This document shows, one piece after another, positions 5,131 to 8,420 of a stretch of 8,420 bases of DNA. This DNA is from Bacteroidales bacterium UBA1714 (GTDB taxonomy: Bacteria > Bacteroidota > Bacteroidia > Bacteroidales > Paludibacteraceae). The translations under genes were made by a program, and so were the position numbers. The notes below the pieces were generated by a model. It was not told the origin of the DNA and searched no databases. It worked only from the letters and a program-made list of their open reading frames with translations. The DNA is taken from the NCBI GenBank assembly GCA_002317295.1, contig DCIY01000032.1:57023-65442 (forward strand), written 5' to 3'. Each line of letters starts with the position of its first letter. The first letter of the stretch is position 1.

Positions 5131-8100
5131 ATGATAATGAATAAGAAATGCTTTGCGCTGGTGGCGATGATGGTTATTGGCATGTCACAGTTGTTGTGGG
5201 CCGTTCCCGCCCGTCCCAGTTGGTTGACGATGACCCAACCGGATGGTACGACCGTGGAACTGCGTCAGGTGGGGGACGAATTTGATCACTATTGGATCAA
5301 TCGCTCTGGGCAGGAGATGATGCTCAATGACGAAGGATGGTGGGTGGCGATAGAACAACCGCTCAACACAGAACAACGAATGGCCCAACGAATGAAGTCG
5401 CCGATGCTCAGCGAGATGGAAGACATGCAACGGGCCCCCATTTCGCCGCTGCCCACCAAGATGCTGGTCATACTGGTTAACTACAGCGATAAAAGCATGT
5501 TGACAGCGCATAACAATGCGTTTTTTGATGATATGCTCAATAAGGTGGACAATCCCCCTTATGGTTCGGTGAGAGACTATTTTATTGCCTCCTCTGATGG
5601 TAACTACACCCCTCATTTTGATGTCTTTGGACCGGTGACGCTGGATCATGAGATGGAATATTATGGTGCCAACAACAATGGCACTCGAGGCAACGATGTG
5701 CGTGCGCGCGAGATGGTATGGGAAGCTTGCCAAAAGGCCGACGATATGGGATGCAATTTTGCCGACTATGACGGCAACAGTGATGGCACGGTGGATAATA
5801 TCTATGTCATCTATGCCGGTTATGCCGAATCGTCCGGAGGAGGAGCCAACACCATTTGGCCCCACAGTTGGTCGTTGAGCGGCATAGCCTCCAGCAAACT
5901 GGATGGTAAGACGCTGAGTAGGTATGGTTGCTCGGCTGAATTGGATGGAGCGTCGGGCAGTGACGCAGATGGTATCGGTACGTTTGCACATGAGTTCTCA
6001 CATGTGCTTGGTATGCCGGATTACTACGACACTCAATATGGATATAACTTTACCAATGACTTGACTCCTGGGCATTGGTCGTTGATGGACTACGGTTCGT
6101 ACAACGGCAATGGACAACGACCACCCTTGTATAGTATCTTTGATAAGTGTTATATGGGTTGGGCAACGATGCCACCCCTGTTGGCTCAAAACGCCCAGCA
6201 AACCATTACCATGCCTGTAGGAACGGCCTATGCCAAACATATCAATGGTACCACCACAGCCTCCAATTACACCTCGACGGACACTGTTTATTATTTGGAA
6301 AACAGACAAAAGGAAGGCAATTTTGATGGGGCACTGCCCGGACATGGTTTGGTGATATGGCAAGTCGTTTACCGTTCCAATTGGTCTGTGCCCAACAATA
6401 CAGAGAATGCTCCGCGCTACACCCTGCTTTCTGCCACCGGTTCGACCACGGGTTTGGATTCGGGCAAAGATCCGTATCCGGGCACACTCAAAGTGACCTC
6501 CAAAACCGTCAAAGCGGGTTGTGTTCTCACGGATATCAGCGAGACCGATGGGGTTATTTCGTTTAAGTACAACGGCGGCGATGCTACTTTTCACCATACC
6601 TGGATAGCCAACGGCAGTACTTTCACAACCACCACCTCGCAAGCGTCGCTCACTTTACCCACCTCATCGCCTGCAGCCTGCTCCAATGGCAGAATATTCT
6701 ATGGGTGGACGACACAAACGACCATGAAACAAGATGGGTCTGATTTGACATTGGCCCAAACAGGGAATGCCATCACAAGCGGCATGACCTACTATGCGGT
6801 GTATCAAACCACCGGTTCGCCTGTTCGCTACTCGTACCTGTGCGATGATGTGGTGGACCAAATCAACTATACCGATGCCGAACTGATACCCGGACAATCG
6901 TATGTGTGGAACGCTCACACGTATACACAAGCGGGCACCTATTATGGCGACACCATCAAGACCATTCATGGCGATCAGATTGCCGTTTTGCGTTTAACCG
7001 GCATTGATCCATCCAAAGTCATTACGTACACGGGATATCAAAAACTGCGGGAAACGACCATTAAATACTTGGCAGGAGTCCACACAGATGCTTTTGACCA
7101 AAGCATTTCCCGGCATGAGTTTTCCAATGGCGTCGGTGTGATTATCTTTAACGGTCCACTGCATACCATAGGCGATTATGCTTTCTACAATTGCCGCAAA
7201 GCGACCCTGTACAATTATCAGATCACCTCCATTACCCTGCCCTCGACCATTACTTCCATTGGCCAATATGCTTTCTATAATTGCGAGAATTTGACCTCCC
7301 TTGTGTTGCCGGAAAGCGTGAACCAATTGGCAAAATATGCGCTGCAAAACTGCAAAGGACTGCAATCTATTACTTGTGAGGCGTTGACTCCTCCGGGATG
7401 TTATTCCAGTACGTTTAGCGGTTTGACCCGCAAAGACATCACCCTCAACGTATATCCGATTAGCCTTAATCGCTACAAGACCGCCAGTGAGTGGAAGGAG
7501 TTCTTTGTGCAGGCCATGCCTTGCGATCAGCCTGCCGTGACCTATACCGTTCGGGATACCATTTGTCAGGGTGAATCGTACAGTTATCGCGGCAAGATCT
7601 TTACCCAATCGACCATTTATGCCGATACATCCTGCAATCGTTACGGGTGCGATACGGTCATTAACCGATTGGAACTGACAGTGGCTCCGCATTATACCTT
7701 CATTGAAAACTTCGTTTCATGCGACGGAACGCCCTATACCTGGCATGCACGCGTGCTGAATGCTTCTGGCACATATCACGATTCGCTTACCACCATCCAT
7801 GGCTGTGACTCCGTCTATACGCTTCATTTCGTTCGTTATTCGGAGCCGATACATCGAGATACCCTGCATCAGGGCATATGTTCCGGAGAGGCATTCTCGT
7901 GGAGAGGACGAGAGTATAGCGAGGCAGGCTTATATGTGGATACCGTTCGCAGTATCTATGGCTGCGATAGTGCTATTCATAAGCTGATGCTGGAGGTGCA
8001 TCCCGTCTATGCGTTGGCAGACAGTGCTATCTCCTGCTATGGAGAAGACTATGTTTGGCATGGACGGTCATTGAGTAAGAGTGGCGTGTATTACGATTCG

Positions 8101-8420
8101 TTGCAGACCATTTACGGCTGCGACAGCGTCTATACCTTATACCTCAAGGTGATGCCACAGGCACAGGTCGATACCCTGCATCAGGGTATATGTTCCGGAG
8201 AGGCATTCTCGTGGAGAGGACGAGAGTATAGCGAGGCAGGCTTATATGTGGATACCGTTCGCAGTATCTATGGGTGCGATAGTGCTATTCATAGGCTGAT
8301 ACTGACGGTGCATCCCGTCTATGCGTTGGCAGACAGTGCCATCTCCTGCTATGGAGAGGATTACGTTTGGCATGGTAAGGCGCTGAGCAAGAGTGGCGTG
8401 TATTACGATTCGTTGCAGAC
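5131..8420 (+). CDS. Secreted M6-family metallopeptidase with leucine-rich and Cys-pair repeats (partial at 3' end)
   Basis: The frame is open for 1096 codons and leaves the window. Residues 1-24 form a signal peptide ending in LLWA; ATG 5137 is an alternative start. Residues 25-105 resemble an M6 propeptide. The peptidase core (about 108-480) has the zinc motif HEFSHVLGMPD (His287, Glu288, His291, then Asp297), as in immune-inhibitor-A-type enzymes, and a calcium-loop-like DYDGNSDGTVD (212-222). Next comes a GRIFYGW...YYAVY module (about 485-560), a Cys-less repeat (584-624), BspA-type leucine-rich repeats (about 660-800, with IGDYAFYNC and IGQYAFYNC), and at least five and a half Cys-pair repeats from 809. 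Such proteins are usually exported by type IX secretion; the C-terminal sorting domain that would prove this lies outside the window. It starts 7 nt after nth with no visible promoter. Substrate unknown. Confidence 0.93.
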   Translation, partial: MIMNKKCFALVAMMVIGMSQLLWAVPARPSWLTMTQPDGTTVELRQVGDEFDHYWINRSGQEMMLNDEGWWVAIEQPLNTEQRMAQRMKSPMLSEMEDMQRAPISPLPTKMLVILVNYSDKSMLTAHNNAFFDDMLNKVDNPPYGSVRDYFIASSDGNYTPHFDVFGPVTLDHEMEYYGANNNGTRGNDVRAREMVWEACQKADDMGCNFADYDGNSDGTVDNIYVIYAGYAESSGGGANTIWPHSWSLSGIASSKLDGKTLSRYGCSAELDGASGSDADGIGTFAHEFSHVLGMPDYYDTQYGYNFTNDLTPGHWSLMDYGSYNGNGQRPPLYSIFDKCYMGWATMPPLLAQNAQQTITMPVGTAYAKHINGTTTASNYTSTDTVYYLENRQKEGNFDGALPGHGLVIWQVVYRSNWSVPNNTENAPRYTLLSATGSTTGLDSGKDPYPGTLKVTSKTVKAGCVLTDISETDGVISFKYNGGDATFHHTWIANGSTFTTTTSQASLTLPTSSPAACSNGRIFYGWTTQTTMKQDGSDLTLAQTGNAITSGMTYYAVYQTTGSPVRYSYLCDDVVDQINYTDAELIPGQSYVWNAHTYTQAGTYYGDTIKTIHGDQIAVLRLTGIDPSKVITYTGYQKLRETTIKYLAGVHTDAFDQSISRHEFSNGVGVIIFNGPLHTIGDYAFYNCRKATLYNYQITSITLPSTITSIGQYAFYNCENLTSLVLPESVNQLAKYALQNCKGLQSITCEALTPPGCYSSTFSGLTRKDITLNVYPISLNRYKTASEWKEFFVQAMPCDQPAVTYTVRDTICQGESYSYRGKIFTQSTIYADTSCNRYGCDTVINRLELTVAPHYTFIENFVSCDGTPYTWHARVLNASGTYHDSLTTIHGCDSVYTLHFVRYSEPIHRDTLHQGICSGEAFSWRGREYSEAGLYVDTVRSIYGCDSAIHKLMLEVHPVYALADSAISCYGEDYVWHGRSLSKSGVYYDSLQTIYGCDSVYTLYLKVMPQAQVDTLHQGICSGEAFSWRGREYSEAGLYVDTVRSIYGCDSAIHRLILTVHPVYALADSAISCYGEDYVWHGKALSKSGVYYDSLQ
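6880..7002 (+). repeat. Cys-less copy of the Cys-pair repeat, ahead of the leucine-rich repeats
   Basis: Residues 584-624 of the peptidase follow the same pattern as the downstream repeats: PGQSYVWNAHTYTQAGTYYG, then DTIKTIHG, then LRLTG. Both conserved cysteines are absent: IPG stands where the others have C-x-G, and GDQI stands where they have GCDS. It is separated from the main array by the leucine-rich region. Confidence 0.6.
7150..7506 (+). repeat. BspA-type leucine-rich repeat region (LRR_5-like)
   Basis: Within the peptidase, about residues 674-792. Three units are recognisable by IGDYAFYNC, IGQYAFYNC and LAKYALQNC, each followed by a stretch ending in ITLP, LVLP or ITCE. The block closes with LTPPGCYSSTFSGL and ISLNRYKTASEWKEFF, a common end in Bacteroidota BspA-like proteins. 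Such repeats usually mediate binding to proteins or surfaces; the ligand here is unknown. Confidence 0.8.
7555..7857 (+). repeat. Cys-pair repeats 1 and 2 (diverged copies)
   Basis: Repeat 1 (7555-7707, 51 residues) opens DTICQGESYSYRG and has YGCDT near its end. Repeat 2 (7708-7857, 50 residues) has SCDGTPYTWH, then ASGTYHDSL, then HGCDSVYTLHF. Each has two cysteines about 26-28 residues apart. They are clearly related in protein pattern to the later copies but well diverged in DNA. Confidence 0.85.
7858..8420 (+). repeat. 312-bp tandem duplication: two-part (A+B) Cys repeat, second copy cut by window edge
   Basis: Copy 1 is 7858-8169 and copy 2 begins at 8170 and is cut after 251 bp. Each has an A part of 162 bp (GICSGEAFSWRGREY, then GLYVDTVRSIYGCDS) and a B part of 150 bp (SCYGEDYVWHG, then SGVYYDSLQTIYGCDS). 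By hand I count 17 differences over the 251 shared bases (about 93% identical), only two of them in the first 120 bases. This indicates recent duplication or gene conversion. Confidence 0.92.

Noticed and set aside
5185..7692. Four long antisense reading frames in a row (268, 214, 101 and 232 codons)
   Set aside because: They lie opposite one continuous plus-strand frame that has a signal peptide, an HExxH zinc motif and recognisable repeats. The antisense translations have no recognisable domains; they are shadows of the sense gene.
7555..8420. The repeat array as a CRISPR or mobile-element repeat
   Set aside because: The units are 150-162 bp, stay in one reading frame, and have conserved protein patterns with no spacers or inverted ends; they are coding repeats.

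Overview
The window looks like chromosomal DNA from a member of the Bacteroidales (Bacteroidota). The evidence is: two promoters of the Bacteroidota type (TTTG, 20-nt spacer, TAnnTTTG); start codons preceded by A-rich sequence rather than a clear Shine-Dalgarno; a tRNA gene without encoded CCA; a long L25/CTC protein; a DUF4924 protein; and a secreted M6 peptidase with BspA-type leucine-rich repeats and Cys-pair repeats. The species cannot be named from this sequence.

Layout. Positions 1-23 hold, on the minus strand, the first codons of a divergent gene that reads like rpmB (ribosomal protein L28). It has its own promoter (132-163) and a leader of roughly 100 nt. A T-rich stretch without a gene (164-307) separates it from the plus-strand promoter (308-339) of a tRNA-Gln(UUG) gene (360-430), which is followed by an intrinsic terminator. 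From 507 to the right edge every gene is on the plus strand and tightly packed: rplY, pth, an LtaS/alkaline-phosphatase-superfamily membrane sulfatase, an Hsp15-like S4 protein, a DUF4924 protein, nth, and a very large secreted M6 peptidase that is still open at 8420. Three junctions overlap by 11-23 nt and the other gaps are 5, 34 and 7 nt, so this may be one transcription unit.

How the genes fit together. rplY (5S rRNA-binding protein), pth (recycling of peptidyl-tRNA) and hslR (a family that handles stalled 50S-nascent-chain complexes) share a theme of translation and its rescue, next to a tRNA gene and divergent from a second ribosomal protein gene. nth adds base-excision repair. The membrane sulfatase and the secreted peptidase are envelope or exported functions that appear to share the same transcript.

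Most of the window is ordinary housekeeping sequence. The parts most worth a second look are the 3' end of the peptidase gene, where a 104-residue two-part Cys repeat is duplicated almost exactly; a cysteine-less copy of the same repeat placed before the leucine-rich repeats; the possible structured leader of rpmB; and a 15-bp tandem repeat at the pth/sulfatase junction. I did not find a convincing new multi-gene system.
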